24,608 bases of DNA from a virus, in IMG/VR virus record IMGVR_UViG_3300005399_000006, positions 1-24,608 of that record; one strand, 5' to 3'. The position numbers and the translations under genes are program-made. The notes beneath the pieces were generated by a model. It was not told the DNA's origin and did not search any database. It saw nothing but the letters and a program-made list of their open reading frames with translations. Of this stretch, positions 5,073 through 11,548 are shown one piece after another; position 1 is the stretch's first letter; each line of letters opens with the position of its first letter.

Positions 5073-5369
5073 ATGAACGACAACGATATTGAAAGTGAAA
5101 TTCAGGAAAAGGGCTTAACTGCGCCACGCGTAACACCTGAAATCATTGAAAGCAAAATCAAAGCAGAGCAATACCACATTTTCCACGGCACGACATTTAC
5201 GACCTGCCTTCTAACGCTTGAAAACGGATTCACCGTGCTTGGTGAATCAGCTTGTGCTAGCCCTGAAAACTTTGATGAAGAGATCGGGCGAAAGATTGCG
5301 CGCGATAACGCTAAAAACAAAATTTGGTCGCTTGAAGGTTATTTACTCAAAGAGCAGTTAAGCAAGTAA
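5073..5369 (+). CDS. N4 gp49/Sf6 gp66-family phage protein
   Basis: A 98-aa protein matching the phage gp49/gp66 family as recalled: the PRVTPEIIESKI opening and the very conserved block TLENGFTVLGESACASPENF, then EIGRKIARDNAKNKIW and LEGYLL. The biochemical role of this family is not established. An AAGGAAAG lies 6-10 nt upstream of the ATG at 5073. It stands alone between two structured RNA regions, in the rightward early direction, so it is probably an early protein. Confidence 0.88.
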   Translation: MNDNDIESEIQEKGLTAPRVTPEIIESKIKAEQYHIFHGTTFTTCLLTLENGFTVLGESACASPENFDEEIGRKIARDNAKNKIWSLEGYLLKEQLSK

Positions 5370-5549
5370 TTTTAAGCAGTAGCGTTTGACGTAGCGCTTT
5401 AAACGTCCTGGTTGTACCGCTCGAACCTCAGTCCAAATAGGTGAGGACAATCAGAAAAACGATGCGTAAGTCGGAGGGGGTCGGTTTTCCCCGGACATGG
5501 GCCAGTGACCTGAATGGTGGCGATAAACGGGTGACACTTGGAGAGACAA

Positions 5550-5640
5550 GGCGTTTTGAGAAGGTTTGTTGGTTATCAGCAATGCCTCTTCACATTTACT
5601 GAGTGTGATGGTTAATCAATAAGCTTTCTCAAAGCGTTAT
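5550..5640 (+). repeat. Repeated hairpin module, copy 1 (within ncRNA)
   Basis: It begins with GGCGTTTTGAGAAGGT and ends with TCAAAGCGTTAT, both identical in copy 2. Bases 5551-5575 pair without interruption with 5613-5637: 25 base pairs including six G:U wobbles. Inside the loop, TCACA/TGTGA can form a small apical hairpin. Confidence 0.72.
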
Positions 5641-5839
5641 TGCTGCTGGCTGTGGGCAAATGAGGGTGCCCACTATAAACCCCACGGAATTAACCGACAA
5701 AGCCATGGGCCAGAGAACGTTCGGATAAGAAATGGCACCGGCAACGCTTTCTAGTATCGGTAACGGTAAGCAATAGGGCTTATTCATCCGAGTTGGTGCC
5801 AAGGTGACGACCATGGCCGCGCCTACTGCGAAAGTGTAG

Positions 5840-5929
5840 GGCGTTTTGAGAAGGTGCTTCGCCTAGTTGCAACCACTTTGAGTAACGTATTAATTCTCAA
5901 AGGAGTAGGCACCTTCATCAAAGCGTTAT
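5840..5929 (+). repeat. Repeated hairpin module, copy 2 (within ncRNA)
   Basis: It has the same boundary sequences as copy 1, offset by 290 nt upstream and 289 nt downstream. Bases 5841-5849 pair with 5918-5926, and 5850-5857 pair with 5909-5916 around a bulged A (5917). The inner part differs from copy 1 on both strands of the helix (GAAGGTGC with GCACCTTC) and still pairs. A further 7-bp stem, CTTTGAG/CTCAAAG, joins 5876-5882 to 5896-5902. Confidence 0.72.
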
Positions 5930-6139
5930 GCGGATTGCACAAATGCGGTCGGCGCTTTAACTGGGTGACGCAGTATATCGGTCTGATGCTTACGGAATAA
6001 CGAGGTAGCGCCGCAAGTGTTGATCCTACCTAGTCGGTAAAGCGTGAAGCGCTAATCACGTTAACCCCGACCAAGCAGGCTGGGAGGTCTGTTACCAATA
6101 ACACTCACATTTAGATTTGTGATTGTTACAGGCAATAAA

Positions 6140-6176
6140 AAACCCCGCCTGCCGTGGAAAGCAATTAGCGGGGTTT
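6140..6176. terminator. Hairpin terminator at the 3' side of the ncRNA
   Basis: AAACCCCGC (6140-6148) pairs perfectly with GCGGGGTTT (6168-6176) around a 19-nt loop. On the plus strand only TTT follows, so rightward termination may be partial. On the minus strand a run of T follows the stem, so leftward termination is stronger. It lies 24 nt before the initiator gene, whose expression needs read-through or a further promoter. Confidence 0.6.
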
Positions 6177-6199
6177 GATGAATAAACATCGAGGTAAGT

Positions 6200-7066
6200 A
6201 TGACTCAAACAGCCACCGTAATCAACTTTGATAGGCCCGTAGTGAAAGCAGATATAGAGAACGGCTTTACTCGCATCGCTAACGAGCTAACAGAAGCCTT
6301 AATGCAAAACGCCGCCAAATTATGTGGGCGCGAATTTCAAATAGTTCACGCAATTATTCATAAGACATTTCGCTTTCATAAGAAGTCGGACTGGATAAGC
6401 AATTCACAAATTTCAGAAATGACTGGCATAGCCCAATCAAAAATAAGTGAGTTGAAAAAGTCGCTTATTGCCAAGAATGTTTTGGTATTAGATGGGCGTG
6501 AAATGTCAGTTAATACTACTGTCTCAGAATGGCAGGATTACCCGAAAAAGGGTAAAGGTGAAATTACCCGAAAAAGGGTAACGGCTTACCCAAATTCGGG
6601 TAACGGTTTACCCGAAAAAGGGTATAAAATTACCCCAAATCGGGGTACACATAAGAAGACTACTAATACAAAAGATAATTATACAAAAGATAATAGTCGC
6701 GTAGCCGCTCCGAAACCATCTTCTGCCAAGCAAAAAAAATCAGATGTTAAGTCTGAAATTCTAGCACTACCAATCCCTACTGGGTTGTCGTTTGCCATGT
6801 GGCAAGAATGGGTTGAATGCCGTTCTGAAAATAAAAAGCCAATGACGATTCGCTCAGCCAAGATGCAAATTAGCAAGCTTGAAGAATGGCAAGCTAAAGG
6901 CCACAACCTTGATGAAATCATTCAAACCAGCATAGCGAATAACTATCAAGGCTTGTTTGAACCTAAAGGCTTCTCTCAGGGCAACGGTAACACCTGGCAA
7001 AACCGTAAAACTCAAAACAACATCGATGTTCTGTCTGATTTCGTGCGAGGTGGCAACCATGATTGA
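6200..7066 (+). CDS. Replication initiator, lambda O-like
   Basis: A 288-aa protein. Residues 20-105 match the phage replication protein O N-terminal domain: IENGFTRIANELTEALM, then REFQIVHAIIHKTFRFHKKS and DWISNSQISEMTGI. This domain binds origin iterons. Residues 113-150 are encoded by the iterons themselves (KGKGEITRKRV, GNGLPEKGY) and form a linker. The C-terminal part (residues 185-288; LSFAMWQEWVECR) probably contacts the helicase-loading partner encoded next. GAGGT lies 5 nt upstream of the ATG at 6200. The stop overlaps the next gene by 8 nt. An O-like protein carrying its origin inside its own gene is the lambda plan. Function confident; the C-terminal role is inference. Confidence 0.88.
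   Translation: MTQTATVINFDRPVVKADIENGFTRIANELTEALMQNAAKLCGREFQIVHAIIHKTFRFHKKSDWISNSQISEMTGIAQSKISELKKSLIAKNVLVLDGREMSVNTTVSEWQDYPKKGKGEITRKRVTAYPNSGNGLPEKGYKITPNRGTHKKTTNTKDNYTKDNSRVAAPKPSSAKQKKSDVKSEILALPIPTGLSFAMWQEWVECRSENKKPMTIRSAKMQISKLEEWQAKGHNLDEIIQTSIANNYQGLFEPKGFSQGNGNTWQNRKTQNNIDVLSDFVRGGNHD
6538..6647. other. Replication origin: five palindromic iterons
   Basis: Five 18-bp repeats of the form TTACCC-N6-GGGTAA start at 6538, 6564, 6586, 6608 and 6630, the last four exactly 22 bp apart. Three have the spacer GAAAAA, one AAATTC and one CAAATC; copies 4 and 5 each depart slightly from the arm consensus. They lie inside the initiator gene, as in lambda, and are presumably bound by the initiator's N-terminal domain. 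An A+T-rich stretch follows. Confidence 0.85.
6666..6694. repeat. A+T-rich direct repeat beside the iterons (possible unwinding element)
   Basis: ATACAAAAGATAAT occurs twice, at 6666-6679 and 6681-6694, one base apart. The stretch 6650-6696 is very A+T-rich and immediately follows the iterons, the position of the unwinding region in the lambda origin. Confidence 0.55.
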
Positions 7067-7643
7067 TACCGATCGCGAACGCTTCGCAACTGCGCTACTG
7101 GCTACCTTCGAGGTTTACGGAAAAGAACTCTCAGATATGGTTGTTAAAGTTTGGTGGGCTGCGCTTAAGCCTCACGGCATTGATGAAGTTTGCTCAGCGC
7201 TTACCAAGCATATTTCAGACCCTGAGCGCGGCCAGTTCCCGCCAAAGCCAGCTGATGTAATTCGCTTCATGGCTACTGGTGAAAAAGAGCAGCTTGAAAA
7301 CCTAAAGTCGAAAGCCGAAATGCAATGGTTCAACGTAACCCATGCAATAGCGAAGTGCGGCACATACCGAACACCCAATTTCAAAGATCCAATTACTGCA
7401 GCGGCAGTTAACTCGCTGGGTGGATGGGTTCACATTTGTCAGAAAACAACGCAGCAACTTGAATTTCTGCAAAAGCAGTTTGTTTCAACCTACGTTGATT
7501 TCGAACGCCGCCCAATTGAGCACCTGCCGTGCCACGTATCAGGCCTTGAAGATATCCAGCGCCATAAGCTTGAAAAAAAGACAGGCTTTGAAGCGCTAGA
7601 GAAGGGTTTAGCAGATTACCAAGCAAGGAAGCAAGCATCATGA
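7059..7643 (+). CDS. Probable replication partner / DUF6475-like protein, 194 aa
   Basis: The start is the ATG at 7059 (MIDTDRERFATALLATFEVY), preceded by GAGGTGG and overlapping the initiator gene by 8 nt. The region FEVYGKELSDMVVKVWWAAL ... ISDPERGQFPPKPADVIRFM resembles the DUF6475-type domain found next to phage O-like initiators. Its location suggests a helicase loader or other partner in the role of lambda P, although the sequence is not obviously P- or DnaC-like and no ATPase motif is visible. Its stop overlaps the next gene (ATGA). Confidence 0.65.
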   Translation: MIDTDRERFATALLATFEVYGKELSDMVVKVWWAALKPHGIDEVCSALTKHISDPERGQFPPKPADVIRFMATGEKEQLENLKSKAEMQWFNVTHAIAKCGTYRTPNFKDPITAAAVNSLGGWVHICQKTTQQLEFLQKQFVSTYVDFERRPIEHLPCHVSGLEDIQRHKLEKKTGFEALEKGLADYQARKQAS

Positions 7644-7903
7644 ACGTAACCCCAACAAGCACCCAAATCGCTTACATGGAGCACATAAACGATTTCATTG
7701 AAGCGCAAGATAACTTCCCTTCTATTGAGGTTTTAGCTAACCACTTTGGTGTAGCGGTCAATAGCGCATTTCAAAACGTAACCGCCCTACGAAAAAAAGG
7801 TTACATCGAGATGTGTAAAGACCTAAAGCGTTATCGCCGCACATCAGCGTTCAAGGCGTTCATTGCCACTCGTTCAACTATGGAAAGTAAGGTTGCAGCA
7901 TGA
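7640..7903 (+). CDS. LexA N-terminal-like winged-helix regulator, 87 aa
   Basis: The pattern STQIAYMEHINDFIEAQDNF-PSIEVLANHFGV-...-ALRKKGYIEM follows the DNA-binding domain of LexA (QxxVLxFI...PPSxxEIAxxLG...HLxxLxxKGYI). There is no cleavage domain, so it is a stand-alone DNA-binding protein. It lies in the replication operon with ATGA overlaps on both sides. A role in timing of early or middle transcription is plausible but not shown. Confidence 0.7.
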   Translation: MNVTPTSTQIAYMEHINDFIEAQDNFPSIEVLANHFGVAVNSAFQNVTALRKKGYIEMCKDLKRYRRTSAFKAFIATRSTMESKVAA

Positions 7904-8187
7904 CTAATTCAGAAATAGCAATTGAATTCAGTAATGGCCGTTGGAGAAGCGCTAAAGACTTAGCCGCTCACATGGGCCTTAAGAACCCAAGCGATACACC
8001 ACTTAAAAACCTGTTTGGTGCCAGAGGTGTTTCATTTGAAGCACACAAGAACGGTGATGGGCATGTTACCCGATATCGCGCCTACTACACATCAGGTAAA
8101 TCACCAGTGGAGTTAGCAAAAGCGCGTAAGGCAATGGGCGTAGTAGTTGGTTTGGAGTCAATAAGTATCTTGGGAGGTGCAGCATGA
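7900..8187 (+). CDS. Hypothetical protein, possible winged helix, 95 aa
   Basis: A 95-aa protein coupled by ATGA overlaps to both neighbours. The opening (MTNSEIAIEFSNGRWRSAKD, then LAAHMGLKNPSDTPLKNLF) reads like a helix-turn-helix or winged-helix start: a helix, a serine-led turn and a second helix ending in a small domain with a beta hairpin (GDGHVTRYRAYY). The likeness is weak, and no named family is recognised. It sits in the replication-region operon. Confidence 0.6.
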   Translation: MTNSEIAIEFSNGRWRSAKDLAAHMGLKNPSDTPLKNLFGARGVSFEAHKNGDGHVTRYRAYYTSGKSPVELAKARKAMGVVVGLESISILGGAA

Positions 8188-8720
8188 GTAATGATTTATG
8201 GAGTACGCCGCCAGAGGTGTTTGAAGCGTTAGATAAAGAGTTTTGCTTTGGGTTCGATGTTTGTGCCGAGTATGAAACCGCAAAGTGCGCAGATTATTGG
8301 ACCATCGAAGATGATGCGCTTTCAAAGGACTGGGCTGAAGATGCAAAGTCTCGCATACCGGGTGCCGGCTTAATTGAAATGGGCGCTATTTGGTGTAATC
8401 CACCTTACAGCAAAATAACCCCATGGGTAGAAAAGGCCATTGAAGCACAGCTAAATGGGCGAATGACAGTAATGCTTGTTATGTGCGACACATCAGTTAA
8501 ATGGTTCAGCCTTGCACAGAAATATGCCAGTGAAACGCGCTTTGTTACCGATGGACGCTTAGCGTTCCTAAAGAACGGCGTACCTCAAAAAGGCAATAGC
8601 AAAGGCTCAGTGATATTCGTATTTGACCCACACCGCATAAGCGCTGGGCATGTGTTATTTGTTACGCGTGAAGCGTTAATGGAAAAAGGGAAAATTAATA
8701 AGCTAGAGGTGGCAGCATGA
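8184..8720 (+). CDS. Phage N6-adenine DNA methyltransferase (Dam-type)
   Basis: A 178-aa protein of the phage DNA N-6-adenine methyltransferase family. It starts MSNDLWSTPPEVFEALDKEF; the catalytic motif CNPPYSK (NPPY, residues 72-75) follows a conserved acidic region (FGFDVCAEYETAKCADYW), and the C-terminal half contains RLAFLKNG and KGSVIFVFDP. It methylates adenine using S-adenosylmethionine, probably to protect phage DNA from host restriction or to modulate replication or packaging. Target sequence cannot be read from the gene. ATGA overlaps on both sides place it in the replication operon. Confidence 0.9.
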   Translation: MSNDLWSTPPEVFEALDKEFCFGFDVCAEYETAKCADYWTIEDDALSKDWAEDAKSRIPGAGLIEMGAIWCNPPYSKITPWVEKAIEAQLNGRMTVMLVMCDTSVKWFSLAQKYASETRFVTDGRLAFLKNGVPQKGNSKGSVIFVFDPHRISAGHVLFVTREALMEKGKINKLEVAA

Positions 8721-8893
8721 ACCAACACCAATTAGAAAACCGCTCACTACGCATTAAGCGTGAAACAAAAAGCCCAACTTTGCAAAAGCGCGCTAAGTCT
8801 CGCCGTATCAATGAAGAGTATCGCGATACCAGTGCATTAGCGTTGAGTGATCAAGAGCACTTTAATGCTTTATGGAAGGAAATTGAAGCGTGA
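8717..8893 (+). CDS. Small basic hypothetical protein, 58 aa
   Basis: A 58-aa frame starts at the ATG at 8717, overlapping the methyltransferase stop, and its end overlaps the GTG start of the next gene. It is rich in Arg and Lys in its first half (RSLRIKRETKSPTLQKRAKS) and ends acidic (HFNALWKEIEA), which suggests nucleic-acid binding. No family is recognised. Perfect packing between two real genes supports expression. Confidence 0.6.
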   Translation: MNQHQLENRSLRIKRETKSPTLQKRAKSRRINEEYRDTSALALSDQEHFNALWKEIEA

Positions 8894-9357
8894 GTTGGCA
8901 AAGCGTAACCGTTGCAAACATTCAGCAACTTGAATCAGTTAATCAAGCAGCGTGTGAATGGTTTCGTGAAGGTAAAATGGTTGATGTGAAGGTGCGCGAA
9001 AGCGCCCCTTCGCGCCTCGACGCCATGAAAGCATTACAGCACCATTGGTACAACGAACTAAGCACCCAAACAGGCAAAAGCGCCAAGTATATGAACGCGT
9101 ATTGTAAGTTGGTGTTTGGTGTTCCCATTGCCCGTGAGAATGAAGAATTCAAAACCATTTATGACCAGGTGATAAAACACTTACCACAAAGTAAGAAAAT
9201 TTACCTTATGGGCCCACCTGTATCTATCACAGTAACTGGCAACTTCAACACGCAGCAAATGCACCGTTATTTGAACGCTATCAAAGATTGGGCAGACCGC
9301 AAGCGTTACAGGTTAACCACTAATCACGATCTTTATTTAAAGGCTATGGGGGCTTGA
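8890..9357 (+). CDS. NinB-like recombination protein (tentative), 155 aa
   Basis: A GTG start at 8890 overlaps the preceding gene (GTGA). The central part RLDAMKALQHHWYNELSTQT, then AYCKLVFGVPI, and the later FNTQQMHRYLNAIKDWADRK resemble the plan of phage NinB/YbcN proteins (a LDQNRKLWACLGD-type block and a late helix before the C-terminus). Those proteins act as recombination mediators on single-stranded DNA in lambda-type phages. The similarity is by recalled pattern only. Location next to a nuclease and in the replication operon is compatible. Confidence 0.5.
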   Translation: MSWQSVTVANIQQLESVNQAACEWFREGKMVDVKVRESAPSRLDAMKALQHHWYNELSTQTGKSAKYMNAYCKLVFGVPIARENEEFKTIYDQVIKHLPQSKKIYLMGPPVSITVTGNFNTQQMHRYLNAIKDWADRKRYRLTTNHDLYLKAMGA

Positions 9358-9860
9358 TGAAAGTTAACACACTAAATTTAGTATCACGAGAGAAGCGAAA
9401 AGCTGTCTTATCAGACCTTAATCAAGCAAGTAAAGAACGTAAGCAAAAGTTAATTGCTCGCCAATTGAAAGGGTTTCAAGAGGAAGGTGCCGCCCCAAAA
9501 AACGAAGTGGTTATTGCTGCAGGTAAAAGCCTTCTAGGTACTAGTTTTCTTGATATAGAAGATATTGTTGAAACCGCTTCAAAGTACAAGCCAGTTATCG
9601 GTATTTACTTTCTTATCCTTGATAAAGAAGTTGTTTATATCGGCCAATCAATAAATATCACCTCGCGTATCGGTCATCATTTTGGGGTTTACCAATTTGA
9701 CTCTTATTCATTTATTGAGTGCTGCGCAGAAGAATTAGACTTATTGGAGTCTATTTATATACAAGCTTACTTACCCCCTCTGAATGGGCGAACACCTACT
9801 GGGAAAGTAACATCACCTTTATCGGCAAAGAGCATTATCGATATGGCAGGTAAAGAATGA
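9357..9860 (+). CDS. GIY-YIG nuclease-domain protein, 167 aa
   Basis: The start is ATG 9357 (MKVNTLNLV), overlapping the preceding stop (TGATG); a TTG start one codon upstream is possible. Residues 82-96 hold the GIY-YIG core (GIYFL ... VYIGQS), Arg104 lies in SRIGHHFG and Glu131 in ESIYIQAYLPPLNG, the expected catalytic residues. The N-terminal 75 residues are basic and helical (SREKRKAVLSDLNQASKERK). It could be a homing-type or DNA-processing endonuclease. It sits immediately before the integrase with an ATGA overlap. Activity appears intact by motif. Confidence 0.82.
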   Translation: MKVNTLNLVSREKRKAVLSDLNQASKERKQKLIARQLKGFQEEGAAPKNEVVIAAGKSLLGTSFLDIEDIVETASKYKPVIGIYFLILDKEVVYIGQSINITSRIGHHFGVYQFDSYSFIECCAEELDLLESIYIQAYLPPLNGRTPTGKVTSPLSAKSIIDMAGKE

Positions 9861-11080
9861 AGTACGTTAAAGATAATATAAATGATGCTGTAGTTAAAAA
9901 GCACGCTAAAAACCCAGAAGTACATGCCATTTCAGACCCGCGCTATCAAATCGAGCTCAGATTTCACAAATCAAGAACGAAAGCTACATGGAACCTTCGC
10001 CTATATGAGCAGGGGAAAATATATAGGCACAGAATTGGTTACTGGCCAGTTCTCAGTGCTAAAAACGCAATAGCCATGGTTCCCGATGTTTTAAGACGCC
10101 TCGGTGCGGGCGAAGAATTACAGGTTAGCGAGTTTAGTACGGTGAATGATTTGCTGAACTGGTATTTAGAGCGGGTGGAAAAAGAAGCAGCGAAAAGTGC
10201 AGACAGGAAAAAGAACGTAAAAAGCGCAATCAGGACTCACTTACTACCAAGACTTGATGGGCTATTGCTGGCTAACGTAAAGAAAGTGGTTATTGATCAG
10301 ATGCTATTGCTGCCACTGCAGGGGGAAGGCTTAAAACCTTCTACCATTCGTCAATACTTTGCAATTTTGAAGCGTGTGTTTGCCAGTGCTTCTGAGTTAG
10401 GGCTTATCACCGTAAACCCGATGGCCAGCATGAAGTTCAGTGATCACATCCAAAAACGAATACTACCCAAGTTTGGAAAGCTTCAAGTGCAAGATGCTCA
10501 GCGCATCAAGGACATGATTATGGAGCAGCCAACAAAGCCCAGAATGTTAATGCTCATCATGCTGATGTTCGCAACCCGTATTGGTGAAACCCGCCAGTTG
10601 ATGTGGAAGCACGTAGATTTAGAGGGTGGCAGAATAATCATCCCTGACTCGATAACTAAAACTGGTGTTACACACGTTCTTCCTCTTACTGATAAGTCAT
10701 TACAACTGCTTCGTGAGTTTAGAGGGAAATCTCACGGCTCTTATCTGTTTGGAAGAAATATTCCTATGTCGGCCAGTACAGCAGATCAAATGATACGCAC
10801 CGCTTCTAAGGGTCAGTTTAGCGCTCACGACCTCAGAAAAATGGCTCGGAGTGTTTGGGCTGAGATAGGTGTTGATTACTGGGTGGCAGAACAATTACTC
10901 AATCATAAGCCTAAAGGGCTTGATTTAGTTTACATACAAGCCGACTCATCAAAGGTAAAAAAGGCCGCGTTAGAGAAGTATCACAACTGGCTATTCAAGG
11001 TAGAAAATACGCCTTATGAGGTGGTAACGACCCAAAATGAAAACGCGGTAATTTTACAGTTTAACAATTGGTTAGCGTGA
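9857..11080 (+). CDS. int: Tyrosine recombinase (phage integrase)
   Basis: A 407-aa P4/lambda-like tyrosine recombinase. The N-terminal arm-binding region spans about residues 1-90 (LRFHKSRTKATWNLRL ... IGYWPVLSAKNA), the core-binding domain about 95-195, and the catalytic domain 210-380. The catalytic residues look complete: Arg241 (ATRIGETRQL), Lys268 (TKTG), His324 and Arg327 (HDLRKMAR), His350 (LLNHKPK) and Tyr359 (LDLVYIQ). It integrates and with a partner excises the phage. Unusually it is the late member of the rightward replication operon, with phage genes continuing on both sides and no att-like or tRNA sequence nearby. Confidence 0.93.
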   Translation: MKYVKDNINDAVVKKHAKNPEVHAISDPRYQIELRFHKSRTKATWNLRLYEQGKIYRHRIGYWPVLSAKNAIAMVPDVLRRLGAGEELQVSEFSTVNDLLNWYLERVEKEAAKSADRKKNVKSAIRTHLLPRLDGLLLANVKKVVIDQMLLLPLQGEGLKPSTIRQYFAILKRVFASASELGLITVNPMASMKFSDHIQKRILPKFGKLQVQDAQRIKDMIMEQPTKPRMLMLIMLMFATRIGETRQLMWKHVDLEGGRIIIPDSITKTGVTHVLPLTDKSLQLLREFRGKSHGSYLFGRNIPMSASTADQMIRTASKGQFSAHDLRKMARSVWAEIGVDYWVAEQLLNHKPKGLDLVYIQADSSKVKKAALEKYHNWLFKVENTPYEVVTTQNENAVILQFNNWLA

Positions 11081-11133
11081 TTGTTGGCTTTTTCCACATG
11101 GAATACACAAAACAGTAAAAAGGGCGTAGGTAA

Positions 11134-11526
11134 ATGGCTAAGCATATAGAAGATGACCACCAAAAAAGCTTGGTGCAGTGGGCTAAATTAAGACGCTTAC
11201 CAGAGGGTGAAAATATTGAAAGCGGTGCCAAGGTGATTGATTACCTGTATGCCATACCTAATGGCGGTACCAGAAATAAGAGAGAGGCAGGCCGCTTAAA
11301 AATGCAAGGTGTTAAAGCTGGCGTTAGTGATTTGCACTTTGCTCTACCAATTAACGGGAAATCTGGTTTGTGGATTGAAATGAAACAACCAGACAGGAAG
11401 AAAGCGAGCGTTACTGCTCTACAAAAAGCTTGGATTGCACGAATGAAACTTGCTGGTTATGACGCTCACGTTTGCTATGGGTATCAAGAGGCGAAGCAGG
11501 TAATTGAAAACTACATAGCGGCATAA
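11134..11526 (+). CDS. VRR-NUC (PD-(D/E)XK) nuclease
   Basis: A 130-aa VRR-NUC domain protein: IPNGGTRNKREAGRLKMQGV is the family signature, followed by catalytic Asp66 (GVSDLHF) and the Glu82-x-Lys84 pair (WIEMKQ). VRR-NUC proteins are virus-type replication-repair nucleases and probably act on branched DNA, as Holliday-junction-type resolvases do. It starts 53 nt after the integrase stop. Its place at the end of the replication block suggests resolution of replication or recombination intermediates before packaging. Confidence 0.9.
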   Translation: MAKHIEDDHQKSLVQWAKLRRLPEGENIESGAKVIDYLYAIPNGGTRNKREAGRLKMQGVKAGVSDLHFALPINGKSGLWIEMKQPDRKKASVTALQKAWIARMKLAGYDAHVCYGYQEAKQVIENYIAA

Positions 11527-11548
11527 GCCGTGCGCTAGAGGTAGAGAT

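Larger units (their letters stand above)
5375..6130 (+). ncRNA. Candidate giant structured noncoding RNA
   Basis: About 800 bases between 5370 and 6199 hold no credible gene but many strong helices. They include hairpins 5426-5446 (CCTCA/TGAGG), 5469-5495, 5652-5673 (GTGGGCA/TGCCCAC) and 5822-5840 (closed by a GAAA tetraloop); two ~90-nt modules at 5550-5640 and 5840-5929; nested long-range helices 5702-5708/5811-5817 and 5733-5739/5795-5801; a 3' domain 5932-5940/6017-6026 with 5950-5956/6007-6013; and hairpins 6033-6071 and 6099-6128. Many G:U pairs and the GNRA loop make sense only for the plus-strand RNA. Size, phage location and complexity recall the GOLLD/ROOL class of giant phage RNAs, but I cannot confirm membership. 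Ends are approximate; no clear promoter was found, and a hairpin at 6140-6176 probably marks the 3' boundary. Confidence 0.7.

Noticed and set aside
5410-5427. T-arm-like GGTT...CGAACC, possible tRNA
   Set aside because: No acceptor stem, D arm or anticodon arm can be drawn around it, and it competes with the CCTCA/TGAGG hairpin.
5629-5814. Leftward 61-aa open frame inside the noncoding region
   Set aside because: No ribosome site, no family likeness, and it runs through strongly paired RNA; the G:U pattern shows the plus strand is the functional RNA.
5370-6199. Group I or group II intron
   Set aside because: No intron-encoded protein, no group II domain V or boundary sequences recognised, no interrupted gene on its two sides, and the repeated-module layout does not fit.
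6538-6647. CRISPR-like regular repeats
   Set aside because: Units of 18 bp at a 22-bp period lie inside a coding frame with almost no spacer; this is an iteron array.
8890-11526. Defence island of nucleases plus methyltransferase
   Set aside because: The methyltransferase, GIY-YIG, NinB-like and VRR-NUC genes are ordinary components of temperate phage replication regions and overlap in one operon; no restriction partner is seen.
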